Of a DNA stretch of 64,000 bases, positions 26,870 through 35,394 are shown piece after piece. Numbering within the stretch: the first letter of the stretch is position 1; every line of letters begins with the position of its first letter. The notes below the pieces were generated by a model. That model had not been told where the DNA came from. It was given only the letters and a program-made list of their open reading frames with translations, and searched no databases. The position numbers and the translations under genes are program-made. Where the stretch lies: contig NZ_VTZW01000015.1 in NCBI RefSeq assembly GCF_009728995.1, forward strand, positions 248,001 to 312,000. The letters run 5' to 3'. This DNA is from Streptomonospora sp. PA3 (GTDB taxonomy: Bacteria; Actinomycetota; Actinomycetes; Streptosporangiales; Streptosporangiaceae).

Positions 26870-28369
26870 CTACTCCGTCGCCGCCGTGCCCTCGGGCCCG
26901 CTGTCGGGGACGGCGTCGGCCTCCGCCGGCGCCACACCCCCCTGCTCGGCCCGCAGCCGCTCCTGGGCCGCCTCGATGCGCAGCAGCGTGCGCTCGCGGC
27001 CCAGCAGCTCCAGCGACTCGAACAGCGGCAGCCCGACGGTGCGCCCGGTGACCGCGACGCGCACCGGGGCCTGGGCCTTGCCGAGCTTGAGCCCGAGATC
27101 GAAGCCCGCGGCCTCAAGCTCGGCGCGCAGCGCGTCGGGCTCCCAGTCCAGCGAGGGATCGGCCAGCCGCTCGCGCGCGGCGGCCAGCATCGGCGCGGCG
27201 GTCTCGGGCTTCATCGCCTTGGACCAGCTCTTGGGGTCGTCGACCGGCTCGTCCAGGAAGAGGAAGTCGACGTTGGGCACGATCTCGCCAAGCACCGCCA
27301 CCCGACTCTGGGCCAGCGGGGCCACCGCGCGGAAGACGTCCTCGTCGTAGTTCTCCTCCGACCACGGCGCCACCTCCGGGTCCAGCCACGGCCGGCAGCG
27401 CCGGACGAACTCCTCGACACTCAAGCCCCGGATGTACTCGCCGTTGAAGGCCCGCAGCTTCTTCTCGTCGAAGAACGCACTGGAGCTGTTGACGTCGGAG
27501 ACGGCGAACAGCGGCTCCATCTCCGCCCACGGCATGATCTCCCGGTCATCGCCCGGCGCCCAGCCCAGCAGCATCAGGTAGTTGACCATCGCCTCGGGCA
27601 GGTAGCCCTCCTGCTGGTAGGACTCCAGGGCCACCTTGTCGCGGCGCTTGGACAGCTTCTGCCGCTTCTCGTTGACGATCACCGGCAGATGCGCCCATCC
27701 CGGCGGGGTGTGGCCCAGCGCCTCCCACAGCAGCTGCTGCTTGGGAGTGTTGGACAGGTGCTCCTCGCCGCGGATCACCTGGTTGATGCCCATCTCGATG
27801 TCGTCGGCCACATTGGCCAGCACGAACAGCGGGGAGCCGTCGGCGCGGGCGATGACGAAGTCCTCGATGGAGGCGTGGTCGAACTCCACCCGGCCGCGGA
27901 TCGCATCGTCGACCACCGTGGGCCCGCCCTCGGGCACCCGGAACCGCAGCGCCCGCCCGGGCCCGGGCTCCAGCCCGCGGTCGCGGCAGAAGCCGTCATA
28001 GCCCAGGTTGGGGTTGTCGCGCCGGGCCTGGACCTGCTCGCGGGTGCAGTCGCAGTAGTAGGCGCGCCCCTGCTTGTAGAGCTGCTCGGCGCTCTCGCGG
28101 TGCTTGCCGGCGTAGTCCGACTGGAAGTAGGGCCCCTCGAAGTGCGGATCGGAGGCGCTGATACCCAACCAGGCCAGCGCCTGGATGATCCCCTCGGTCC
28201 ACTCCGGCTTGTTGCGCGCGGCATCGGTGTCCTCGATGCGCAGCACGAACCGCCCCTCGTCCTGCTGGCGGGCCAGCGCCCAGTTGAACAGCGCAGACCG
28301 CGCCCCGCCGACATGGAACATCCCCGTCGGAGAGGGCGCGAAGCGCACGCGAATCGGATTCTCAGTCAC
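26870..28369 (-). CDS. gltX: Glutamyl-tRNA synthetase
   Basis: A 499-residue class I synthetase that charges tRNA-Glu and, in this lineage, also tRNA-Gln. The HIGH-type motif is [23 protein letters not shown] and the KMSKS-type motif is [12 protein letters not shown]. Zn-site residues CDCTREQ are present. Length is normal. GTG 28369 begins [16 protein letters not shown]. The first 35 nt of the gene and its upstream 25 nt are repeated at 29164-29223. Upstream it normally adjoins fahA, but here two SUKH genes lie between. Confidence 0.97.
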   Translation of the reverse strand: MTENPIRVRFAPSPTGMFHVGGARSALFNWALARQQDEGRFVLRIEDTDAARNKPEWTEGIIQALAWLGISASDPHFEGPYFQSDYAGKHRESAEQLYKQGRAYYCDCTREQVQARRDNPNLGYDGFCRDRGLEPGPGRALRFRVPEGGPTVVDDAIRGRVEFDHASIEDFVIARADGSPLFVLANVADDIEMGINQVIRGEEHLSNTPKQQLLWEALGHTPPGWAHLPVIVNEKRQKLSKRRDKVALESYQQEGYLPEAMVNYLMLLGWAPGDDREIMPWAEMEPLFAVSDVNSSSAFFDEKKLRAFNGEYIRGLSVEEFVRRCRPWLDPEVAPWSEENYDEDVFRAVAPLAQSRVAVLGEIVPNVDFLFLDEPVDDPKSWSKAMKPETAAPMLAAARERLADPSLDWEPDALRAELEAAGFDLGLKLGKAQAPVRVAVTGRTVGLPLFESLELLGRERTLLRIEAAQERLRAEQGGVAPAEADAVPDSGPEGTAATE

Positions 28370-28396
28370 ACCCCCAACCCTATCGGCGCCGCAGGT
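28337..28396. repeat. Direct repeat, copy in gltX 5' end
   Basis: 60 bp spanning the gltX start and its leader. It matches 29164-29223 at 56 of 60 positions; the 35 bp nearest the coding side are identical. The four differences are all in the non-coding part. Confidence 0.9.
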
Positions 28397-28482
28397 GGGA
28401 CGGGGTGGGCCACTCAGACCCGGGCGGGAGCCGCCGCGCGTGAGGCCCCCACCCTTTCATCCCATTGTGCTCGGCGAAGCGC

Positions 28483-29091
28483 TCAGGCGTTCCCCTTCTG
28501 GCGGTCTTCGAATTCGTGCACGACGATGGGGGTCTGCGTGACGAGCTCTCCATGGATGATTCCCGAGTCCAGTTCCCCGGTCAGGGCTTCGAGGAGGAAT
28601 TGAGCGGCACACATGTCGTGCACTTCCCAGATTTCGTCCCGATAGTCGACGACTACTGGCCACTCTTCCGGATCGCCATCCGTCAGCCAGTACATCGACG
28701 CGCCGCCGTCTTCTCCCCAACAGAGCAACCCCGGACGCTCGGGATGGAACGGATATGCACTTCCCCGCTCAGCAAAGAATGGAAACTTTTCCACCATCTC
28801 TCGGTACTGCTCAGGAAATTCAGACCGAAGATCGCTGTAGATGAACTCGATCTCCGCGGTCTGCGATGCGAGCTCTTCCACTCGACCGCCCGGCCACTTG
28901 GGAGAAATGACATTCAAGCTATTGAGAGCCAACCCACCATAGGAATCGACGATGTCCCTGTAGTCCGGAGGGAAGGAAAACCCGTAATGCCGCTCCATCG
29001 CATCCCAGGAGACGGCCCCGCGGTCGACCATACGCGACTCACCGATGACCGCCTTCAACTCCAGGACCGCACTCCGCCACGGCACCCTCAC
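28483..29091 (-). CDS. SUKH (SMI1/KNR4) family immunity protein
   Basis: A 202-residue SMI1/KNR4-superfamily protein. SWDAMERHYGFSFPPDYRDIVDSYGGLALNSLNVISP is the family N-terminal block, with PxDYR and YGG; FFAERGSAYPFHPERPGLLCWGEDGGASMYWLT and WPVVVDYRDEIWEVHDM complete the fold. SUKH proteins are mostly immunity proteins against polymorphic or nuclease toxins. No toxin gene is nearby, so it looks like an orphan. GTG 29091 has GAGGAG at 8 nt; the TTG at 29097 is too close to it. GC content is plainly lower than in flanking genes, which suggests transfer. Confidence 0.85.
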   Translation of the reverse strand: MRVPWRSAVLELKAVIGESRMVDRGAVSWDAMERHYGFSFPPDYRDIVDSYGGLALNSLNVISPKWPGGRVEELASQTAEIEFIYSDLRSEFPEQYREMVEKFPFFAERGSAYPFHPERPGLLCWGEDGGASMYWLTDGDPEEWPVVVDYRDEIWEVHDMCAAQFLLEALTGELDSGIIHGELVTQTPIVVHEFEDRQKGNA

Positions 29092-29163
29092 AGACAACTC
29101 TCCTCAATGAGCCCCAACCGAATCGAGCCCTCCGTCCTCCCCAAGGCGGGATCGCTCGTAGGA

Positions 29164-29223
29164 CGCGAAGCGCACGCGAATCGGATTCTCAGTCACACCT
29201 CCAAACCTATTAGCGCCGCAGGT
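29164..29223 (-). pseudogene. Duplicated gltX 5' end (fragment)
   Basis: Second copy of the 60-bp direct repeat. It carries a GTG start and [12 protein letters not shown], the first codons of gltX, then diverges after about 12 codons. It cannot make a functional product. It lies 72 bp upstream of the first SUKH gene's start and 58 bp after the second SUKH gene's stop. Confidence 0.88.
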
Positions 29224-29281
29224 AGGGGTGGCCGAAAAGCGGGGCCCCTGCGCCGCCAGAAGGAGCGACGAGCCTGGCCTG

Positions 29282-29806
29282 TCAGAAGAACTCCACGTCG
29301 AAGGTCTCCCCGGGCCACCCCTCATCGTTGAGCGGAGGGCACTCGATCTCCCGGTTCAGCAGTTTGAACAGAAACTCATCGGGCTCCATCGAATATACGT
29401 AATACTCATGGTAATCAGTAGCCACGACACGATACTCACTCTTCAAACACTCCCAATGAAAAGCGAAATTCCCGGCTTCGGAACCCGCCCAATCAACCAG
29501 CCGGAAATGATCTATATATTCACCGCTGCCACACTCTTCAAGTGCAACCCCGTAGCCATCGCAAACTTCCACCATACGCATGGAGTCAATGATCTCCGGA
29601 CTTCCGGATCTGCCGATCGCATTAAGGAATTCCGGGGTACCTACTCTGAAAAATCCGCCGTCGAGGTCCAGACCCCCAAAGTTTTCTACAATCGTTTTGT
29701 ACCCGGACGGAACCGCGCCTACGGCCTCCTCAATCGCTCCCCAGGCATAGGACCAGGAAGCAGGGTTAACCCCCAACAAGTGGGACAACTTCTCGATATA
29801 CCCCAT
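29282..29806 (-). CDS. SUKH-like (SMI1/KNR4) immunity protein
   Basis: A 174-residue protein: SYAWGAIEEAVGAVPSGYKTIVENFGGLDLDGGFFRVGTPEF is the SUKH pattern with PSGYK and FGG, followed by NFAFHWECLKSEYRVVATDYHEYYVYSM and LLNREIECPPL. It is only distantly like the neighbouring SUKH protein. ATG 29806 has GGTGAT at 6 nt; a GTG at 29833 with GGGGAAG is an alternative. One 60-nt stretch I counted (29461-29520) is 48% G+C against an obviously much higher background, so this gene was probably acquired. No partner toxin is seen. Confidence 0.78.
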   Translation of the reverse strand: MGYIEKLSHLLGVNPASWSYAWGAIEEAVGAVPSGYKTIVENFGGLDLDGGFFRVGTPEFLNAIGRSGSPEIIDSMRMVEVCDGYGVALEECGSGEYIDHFRLVDWAGSEAGNFAFHWECLKSEYRVVATDYHEYYVYSMEPDEFLFKLLNREIECPPLNDEGWPGETFDVEFF

Positions 29807-29970
29807 TGAACAATCACCCGCTATTGCTCGCACGACTTCCCCGGAAACACTTCAGGAAACCGTTGATTGGTGATGCTGACGTCAATTTCGTACCGCCCGA
29901 GCACCCCGCGCCAATCGCATGGTCCGACGTTGTGGGAGAAGGAGGCGGCGGCCGGAGTTCGCGGGTCAGC

Positions 29971-30771
29971 CTAGTCGCGGGTGATGACGCGGTTGGTGAG
30001 TTCTCCGACGCGTTCGACGGTGACCGTCATTTCGGAGCCGACCTCTACGGGGCCGACGCCCGCCGGGGTGCCGGTGAGGAGGACGTCGCCGGGCAGCAGG
30101 GTCATGAAGGAGCTGGCGTAGGCGATGACCGCGGGGATGTCGTGGATGAACTGCGAGGTGCGGCCGTCCTGGCGGATCTCGCCGTCGACGGTGGTGGTCA
30201 CGCGCAGGTCGCCGGCCTCCTCCAGGGTGAGGCCGGTCTCGATCCAGGGGCCGATGGGGCAGAAGGAGTCGAAGCCCTTGCCCCGTGTCCACTGCTTGTC
30301 GGACTTCTGCAGGTCGCGCGCTGTGACGTCGTTGGCGACGGTGTAGCCGAAAATGACGTCCTTGGCGCGCTCGCGGGGGACCTCGCGGCAGGGGCGGGAG
30401 ATCACCACGGCCAGTTCGCCCTCGAAGTCCACGCGCTGGGAGATCGGCGGGTAGAAGACCGGGTCGCCGGGGCCGGTGACGGCGGTGGAGGGCTTGAGGA
30501 AGACCACCGGCTCCTCGGTGGACTCGCCGGTGATGTCGCGCATCTCGGCGACGTGGTCGGCGTAGTTCTTGCCGATGCACACCACCTTGCTCGGCAGCAC
30601 CGGCGACAGCAGGCGGACGTCCTCGACCTTCGCACGCTCGCCGGTGAGCTGGATCTGGCCCATCAGCGGGTGCCCGCTGATCCGCGACACGTACTGCTGG
30701 CCGCCGTCCTCGTCGGTGTCGATTAAGCCGTATCCGACATCGTCGCCCACGGAGAATCTTGCGATGCGCAC
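29971..30771 (-). CDS. Fumarylacetoacetate hydrolase family protein
   Basis: A 266-residue FAH-fold enzyme. VVCIGKNYADHVAEM, PVVFLKPSTAVTGPGDPV, VDFEGELAVVISRPCR (metal ligands), GYTVANDVTARDLQ, FDSFCPIGPW and LLTGTPAGVG are all family motifs. The reaction is probably C-C bond hydrolysis or decarboxylation of a beta-diketo or oxaloacetate-like acid; the true substrate cannot be told. GTG 30771 is the start. It is normally next to gltX in related genomes, as I recall, and is separated here by the SUKH pair. Confidence 0.9.
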   Translation of the reverse strand: MRIARFSVGDDVGYGLIDTDEDGGQQYVSRISGHPLMGQIQLTGERAKVEDVRLLSPVLPSKVVCIGKNYADHVAEMRDITGESTEEPVVFLKPSTAVTGPGDPVFYPPISQRVDFEGELAVVISRPCREVPRERAKDVIFGYTVANDVTARDLQKSDKQWTRGKGFDSFCPIGPWIETGLTLEEAGDLRVTTTVDGEIRQDGRTSQFIHDIPAVIAYASSFMTLLPGDVLLTGTPAGVGPVEVGSEMTVTVERVGELTNRVITRD

Positions 30772-31046
30772 GTCTGCTGCCTGCCTGTTCTAGCGCGTTC
30801 TTCCCTGCTCGTCCGCCGACCAGCGTACCCAGCCCGGCCGCGGCGCGGGCGCGCCGCCCTGTGGCACGCCGGTGCCGAATTAGGGACGGCACGCGCGTTT
30901 CGGACACTACGGACGACGCGCGACTTGCTCGCCGTTTCTGCGATGCTGGGACGGAACCCGGACGCCCTCCCGCAGCGGCGCCCCGCGCGGTCGGCCGCCG
31001 GGATCGGCACGGCCACGACGCTCCCGGATCGCAGGAAGGCCAGCGC

Positions 31047-31979
31047 TTGTCCCATCCCTCGCCGAACCCGCTCCGCAGGCGCCGCGGCACCCGCCGCCGG
31101 CGGCGCTACGGCCTCGAACTGCTGCTGGGACTCGCCGTGCTCGCCGCCGGCACCGGCCTGCTGGTCCTCGACCGGCAGGCTCCCGAGCTGACCGGGGAGG
31201 CGGGCAGCTCCACCTCCGGCCCCGCCTCCGAGGGCGGCGACGGCGGCACGGCCTCCGCATCGGCGCCGGCCACGGTCCCGCAGGCCGCCGAGGACGGGGA
31301 CGGCGGCAAGCGCCCCGGAGGCGGCGACGCCTCAGCCGATGCCCAGGAGAGCCCGAAAGCCGACCGCCCGTCCGCCGACTCGCCCTCGCCCCGCCCCCAG
31401 GGCGGTGACGGCGCATCCCCGGACCTGCCCGCGGTGATGCGCTCGGTCGAGGAGGAGGTCAAGCGGGCCAGCGGCGACCTGAAGGTCGTCCCCGGCGAGA
31501 GCGACGCCGCCGGCGAGGGGCCGCTGCGGCGCTACCTGGTCGAGGTCGAGAAGGGCCTGCCGGGCGAGGCCGCCGACTTCGCCGCCGCCGTCGAGCAGAT
31601 CCTCGCCGACAAGCGCAGCTGGCGCGGCGAGGAGGGCCTGTCCGTGCAGCGCGTGGACGAGGGCCCCGTGGACTTCCGGGTCGCCCTGGCGGCGCCCGAG
31701 ACCGTCGACCGGATGTGCGCGCCGCTGCAGACGATGGGCCGCGTCTCCTGCACCAACGGCGGCCGGGCGATCATCAACCAGAACCGGTGGGTCTCGGGTG
31801 TGCCGCACTTCGACGGCGACCTGCGCACCTACCGCATCTACGTCATCAACCACGAGGTCGGCCACGCGCTGGGCCGCGGCCACGTCTCCTGCCCGGCCGA
31901 GGGCGAGCCCGCGCCGGTCATGCAGCAGCAGACGTTCGGGCTGCAGGGGTGCGAGCCCAACGGGTGGGTGCGGGACTGA
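31047..31979 (+). CDS. DUF3152 protein, putative zinc metalloprotease
   Basis: A 310-residue protein. An Arg-rich start (RRRRGTRRRRRYG) precedes one transmembrane helix (LELLLGLAVLAAGTGLLVL), then a 100-residue Ser/Pro/Gly/Asp-rich linker and the DUF3152 domain from about residue 150. INHEVGHALGRGH is a complete HEXXHXXGXXH zinc site, and CxxxxxxxxAPVMQQQT follows as a Met-turn-like segment. It is therefore a membrane-tethered extracellular metalloprotease candidate. TTG 31047 with AGGAAGG at 7 nt is the best start. It converges on cimA with a 39-bp gap. Confidence 0.82.
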   Translation: MSHPSPNPLRRRRGTRRRRRYGLELLLGLAVLAAGTGLLVLDRQAPELTGEAGSSTSGPASEGGDGGTASASAPATVPQAAEDGDGGKRPGGGDASADAQESPKADRPSADSPSPRPQGGDGASPDLPAVMRSVEEEVKRASGDLKVVPGESDAAGEGPLRRYLVEVEKGLPGEAADFAAAVEQILADKRSWRGEEGLSVQRVDEGPVDFRVALAAPETVDRMCAPLQTMGRVSCTNGGRAIINQNRWVSGVPHFDGDLRTYRIYVINHEVGHALGRGHVSCPAEGEPAPVMQQQTFGLQGCEPNGWVRD

Positions 31980-32018
31980 CGCCGCCCGGGGGCAGCCGGT
32001 GCCGGCCGCCGCCCCGCC

Positions 32019-33617
32019 TCACTCCTGCGGATAGCCCTGCCGCAGTAGGCCGTAGGTCATCGCGTCCTTCAGGGCGATCCAGGAGGCGTCGATGACGTTC
32101 TCGCCGACCCCCACCGTCGTCCACTCGCCGCGGCCGTCGCCGAAGGTCACCAGGATGCGGGTGACGGCTCCTGTGCCGGAGTTGCCCTCCAGGATGCGGA
32201 CCTTGTAGTCGGTCAGCTCCAGCCCGGCCAGGGCGGTGTAGACGCCTTCCATGGCGCTGCGCAGCGCCCGGTCGAGGGCGTTGACCGGGCCGTTGCCCTC
32301 GGCGGTGGCGATCACCCGCTCGCCCTTGACCTGGAGCTTGACGGTGGCCTCGCTGACCGCGGCGCCGGCGGCCCCCTCGGCGGGGGCGCGCCGCTCGGCG
32401 ATCACCCGCCAGGATTCCGCGTCGAAGTAGCGCGCGGGACGGCCCAGCTCCTCGCGCAGCAGCAGCTCCAGTGACGCGTCGGCCGCCTCGAAGCTGTAGC
32501 CGCTCAGCTCCAGGTCCTTGACCCGCTCGACGACGCGGCCCAGCAGGTCGCGGTCTCCGGAGAGGTCGAAGCCCAGCTCCTTGGCCTTCAGCTCGATGGA
32601 GGCCCGCCCGGCCATGTCCGAGACCAGCATCCGCATGTCGTTGCCGACCAGCACCGGGTCGATGTGCTGGTAGAGGTCGGGGTCGACCTTGATCGCCGAG
32701 GCGTGCAGCCCGGCCTTGTGCGCGAAGGCCGAGACCCCGACGTAGGGCTGGTGGGTGGAGGGGGCGATGTTCACGATCTCGGCGATGGCCTGGGAGACGC
32801 GGGTCATCTGCGTCAGGCAGCCCTCAGGCAGCACGTCGCGGCCCTGCTTCAGCGCGAGGGCGCCCACCACCGAGAACAGGTTGGCGTTGCCCACCCGCTC
32901 GCCGTAGCCGTTGGCGGTGCACTGCACGTGGGTGGCGCCGGCGTCGACGGCGGCGAGGGTGTTGGCGACGGCGCATCCGGTGTCGTCCTGGGCGTGGATC
33001 CCCAGCCGCGCACCGGTGGCCTCGGCGACCTCGGCGACGATGCGGGAGATGTCGGCCGGCAGCATCCCGCCGTTGGTGTCGCAGAGGACGACGACGTCGG
33101 CGCCGGCCTCGGCGGCGGTGCCCACCACGCGCACGGCGTAGTCGGGGTCGTAGCGGTAGCCGTCGAAGAAGTGCTCGCAGTCGAGGAAGACGCGCTGCCC
33201 GTGCTCGCGCAGGTGGGCGACGGTGTCGGCGATCATCGCCAGGTTCTCCTCGCCGGTCGTGCGCAGGGCGCGCTCGACGTGCCGGCCGTCACTCTTTGCG
33301 ACGAGAGTGACGACCGGCGCACCCGACTCGCGCAGTGCGGCGACCTGCGGGTCGTCGGCCGCCCGCACCCCCGCCCGGCGGGTCGCGCCGAACGCGGAGA
33401 GCTGCGCGTGCTCCAGCCGGAGCTCTTGTGAAGCCCGCTGGAAGAACTCGGTGTCCTTGGGGTTCGCGCCGGGCCAGCCGCCCTCGATGAAGCGCACGCC
33501 GAACTCGTCGAGGAGCTTGGCGATGGCGAGCTTGTCCGCGACGGTCAGGTTGATGCCTTCGCGCTGGGCACCGTCGCGCAGCGTCGTGTCGAAGACGTGG
33601 AAACTGTCGTCAGGCAT
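32019..33617 (-). CDS. cimA: Citramalate synthase
   Basis: A 532-residue HMGL-like enzyme that condenses pyruvate and acetyl-CoA into citramalate, a threonine-independent route to isoleucine. FDTTLRDGAQREGINLTVADKLAIAKLLDEFGVRFIEGGWPG, the metal site HAQDDTGCAVANTLAAVDAGATHVQ and NGYGERVGNANL are seen, and the last 120 residues are the LeuA-type regulatory dimerisation domain. GGGAG is 9 nt upstream of ATG 33617. It is controlled by a leader-peptide attenuator directly upstream. A role as 2-isopropylmalate or homocitrate synthase is less likely given its length and CimA-like N-terminus. Confidence 0.92.
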   Translation of the reverse strand: MPDDSFHVFDTTLRDGAQREGINLTVADKLAIAKLLDEFGVRFIEGGWPGANPKDTEFFQRASQELRLEHAQLSAFGATRRAGVRAADDPQVAALRESGAPVVTLVAKSDGRHVERALRTTGEENLAMIADTVAHLREHGQRVFLDCEHFFDGYRYDPDYAVRVVGTAAEAGADVVVLCDTNGGMLPADISRIVAEVAEATGARLGIHAQDDTGCAVANTLAAVDAGATHVQCTANGYGERVGNANLFSVVGALALKQGRDVLPEGCLTQMTRVSQAIAEIVNIAPSTHQPYVGVSAFAHKAGLHASAIKVDPDLYQHIDPVLVGNDMRMLVSDMAGRASIELKAKELGFDLSGDRDLLGRVVERVKDLELSGYSFEAADASLELLLREELGRPARYFDAESWRVIAERRAPAEGAAGAAVSEATVKLQVKGERVIATAEGNGPVNALDRALRSAMEGVYTALAGLELTDYKVRILEGNSGTGAVTRILVTFGDGRGEWTTVGVGENVIDASWIALKDAMTYGLLRQGYPQE

Positions 33618-33668
33618 GGGTGCGAACTCCCGAGTGTGAGCTGTCGATGTCGCGGGCCCCGCCGCCAA

Positions 33669-33700
33669 CAAAAAAGACCCCTCGTGGACACGAGAGGTCT
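33669..33700 (-). terminator. Attenuator terminator of cimA
   Basis: On the minus strand AGACCTCTCGT pairs with ACGAGGGGTCT (one G-U) around a 4-nt loop and is followed by six T. It lies between the leader peptide and cimA, 52 bp before the cimA start, so it must be bypassed for cimA to be expressed. Confidence 0.9.
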
Positions 33701-33734
33701 GCGCGCTGGCGAGGTCCGTTTTCAGCCAGCGCGC
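33701..33734 (-). promoter_or_regulatory. Pause/anti-terminator stem of the cimA leader
   Basis: GCGCGCTGGC (33725-33734 on the minus strand) pairs perfectly with GCCAGCGCGC (33701-33710). The 5' arm overlaps the last leader codons. The loop carries GGACCTC, which copies the 5' arm of the terminator and could compete with it for the 3' arm. Confidence 0.7.
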
Positions 33735-33769
33735 CTCACGATAATGATCACCTGAGACGGCACGTTCAT
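33722..33769 (-). CDS. cimA leader peptide
   Basis: A 15-codon ORF, MNVPSQVIIIVRRAG, with the run Val-Ile-Ile-Ile-Val in its middle. It is followed at once by a perfect pause stem and a rho-independent terminator. This is the classical layout of ribosome-mediated attenuation, sensing charged tRNA-Ile and tRNA-Val. The Shine-Dalgarno is weak, which is usual for such leaders. Confidence 0.85.
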   Translation of the reverse strand: MNVPSQVIIIVRRAG

Positions 33770-33814
33770 CAGTGTGCCACAGGATCGCGCTTCAGTCCGA
33801 ATAATCGACACCTT

Positions 33815-33833
33815 CATCTCGGATGGCGAGACG
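33815..33833. promoter_or_regulatory. BCAA operator upstream of cimA
   Basis: ATCTC-N7-GAGAC, of the TCTC-N7-GAGA type, 48 bp upstream of the leader ATG. It shares 11 identical consecutive bases with the leuC/ndgR site. Confidence 0.6.
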
Positions 33834-34005
33834 AAGCCGGGGTTTCGCCTGGTATGCGGGGATTGCGTGGGGCGCCGCGCGCCACGCTCGGGGCGCATCG
33901 CCTCGGTCTGCGGCGGCCGACCCGACGCGGTGCCCGGCGGCCCCCGGCTGCGGCCCTGCGCGCCGGAGACGCGCAGGGCCGCGGGCCGTGCACCGGACAC
34001 GGCGC

Positions 34006-35124
34006 CTATGCGAAGGTGCGCACCCACCCGTGGGTGTCGGGCCGGGTGCCGTACTGGAGCGCGACGAGCTCCTCGCGCAGCCCCATGGTGACCGGGCCGG
34101 CGTCGCCGTCGCCGATGGTGAACTCCCCGTCCCTGCCCTTGACGTGGCCGACCGGGGTGATCACCGCCGCCGTGCCGCAGGCGAAGACCTCGGTGAGCTC
34201 GCCGCTGAGGGCGGCGCGGCGCCATTCGTCGGTGGAGATGGCGCCCTCCTCGGTGGGGAAGCCCAGTTCGGGCCCGAGCGTCAGCAGCGAGTCGCGGGTG
34301 ATTCCGGGCAGCAGCGTGCCCGTGAGCGCGGGCGTGAGCAGCCTGGCCTCATCGCCCGAGCCGAAGACGAAGAACAGGTTCATCCCGCCCATCTCCTCGA
34401 CCCAGCGGTGCTCCTTGGCGTCCAGCCAGACGACCTGGTCGCAGCCCTGCTGCACGGCTTGGGACTGGGCGACGAAACTGGAGGCGTAATTGCCGGCGAA
34501 CTTGGCCTCGCCGGTGCCGCCGGGCGCCGCGCGGGTGTAGTCGTCGCTCAGCCACACGGTGACCGGCTTGATCCCGCCGGAGAAGTAGGGGCCCGAGGGC
34601 GAGGCGATGAGCACGAACCGGTAGCTGCGCGAGGGGTGGTTGACCCCCAGGCCGACGTCGGTGGCGAACATGAACGGCCGCAGGTACAGGCTGCTGTTGG
34701 GCTGCGTGGGGATCCACTCGGAGTCGTGGCGCAGCAGGGTCTCGATGGCGCCGAGGAACAGCTCCTCGGGCAGTTCGGGCATCGCCATGCGGCGCGCGCT
34801 GCGGTTGAGCCGCGCGGCGTTGGCCTCGGGCCGGAAGCAGGCGACCTCGCCGCCGGGGTGGCGGTAGGCCTTCAGCCCCTCGAAGATCTCCTGGGCGTAG
34901 TGCAGGGCCGCCGTGGCCGGATCCAGCGTGAGCGGTCCGTAGGGCTCCAGCCGGGCGTCGTACCAGCCTTTGCCCTCGACGTAGTCGATGGTGACCATGT
35001 GATCGGTGAACACGGTCCCGAACCCCGGATTGTCCAGCAGTTGCGCGCGCTCCTGCGGGGTCTTCCGCTGAGCCGACAGCTGGACGTCGAACGTCAACCC
35101 GCTTGTGGTGGTGCTGCTGTTCAT
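34006..35124 (-). CDS. ilvE: Branched-chain amino acid aminotransferase
   Basis: A 372-residue fold-IV PLP transaminase, the last step to Val, Ile and Leu. [45 protein letters not shown], the PLP-lysine region [30 protein letters not shown] and [14 protein letters not shown] are present. ATG 35124 is taken; GAGAGG is about 13 nt upstream, and a TTG at 35133 in frame has better spacing. It lies between leuB and cimA as a separate unit. Confidence 0.95.
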   Translation of the reverse strand: MNSSTTTSGLTFDVQLSAQRKTPQERAQLLDNPGFGTVFTDHMVTIDYVEGKGWYDARLEPYGPLTLDPATAALHYAQEIFEGLKAYRHPGGEVACFRPEANAARLNRSARRMAMPELPEELFLGAIETLLRHDSEWIPTQPNSSLYLRPFMFATDVGLGVNHPSRSYRFVLIASPSGPYFSGGIKPVTVWLSDDYTRAAPGGTGEAKFAGNYASSFVAQSQAVQQGCDQVVWLDAKEHRWVEEMGGMNLFFVFGSGDEARLLTPALTGTLLPGITRDSLLTLGPELGFPTEEGAISTDEWRRAALSGELTEVFACGTAAVITPVGHVKGRDGEFTIGDGDAGPVTMGLREELVALQYGTRPDTHGWVRTFA

Positions 35125-35296
35125 GGGTTTCAAGGTCCTCTCCGTACAGCGGGGCGGCAGCGCTGCCGGCCCCGGATTCCAGTGTGACGGAAACGACGCA
35201 CCCGCGGCCATAGCACTCCACAGGCCCCGCCCGGCCGGTTCCGGCGCCCTGGGGCGGACGGAAGGCGGGGCGGCTGCGCGGCGGAACAGCGCAAAA

Positions 35297-35324
35297 CGGG
35301 CGCGCCGGTGAACCGGCACGCCCG
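35297..35324 (-). terminator. Terminator of leuB
   Basis: On the minus strand CGGGCGTGCCGG pairs with CCGGCGCGCCCG (one mismatch) and is followed by TTTT, 70 bp after the leuB stop. Confidence 0.75.
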
Positions 35325-35394
35325 CTGCAGCGTGGAAGCGTTCCTTCGCCCCGGCCGCGCCGATCCCAAGTCAGCAGGGCCGAGGCGGCGGCGC

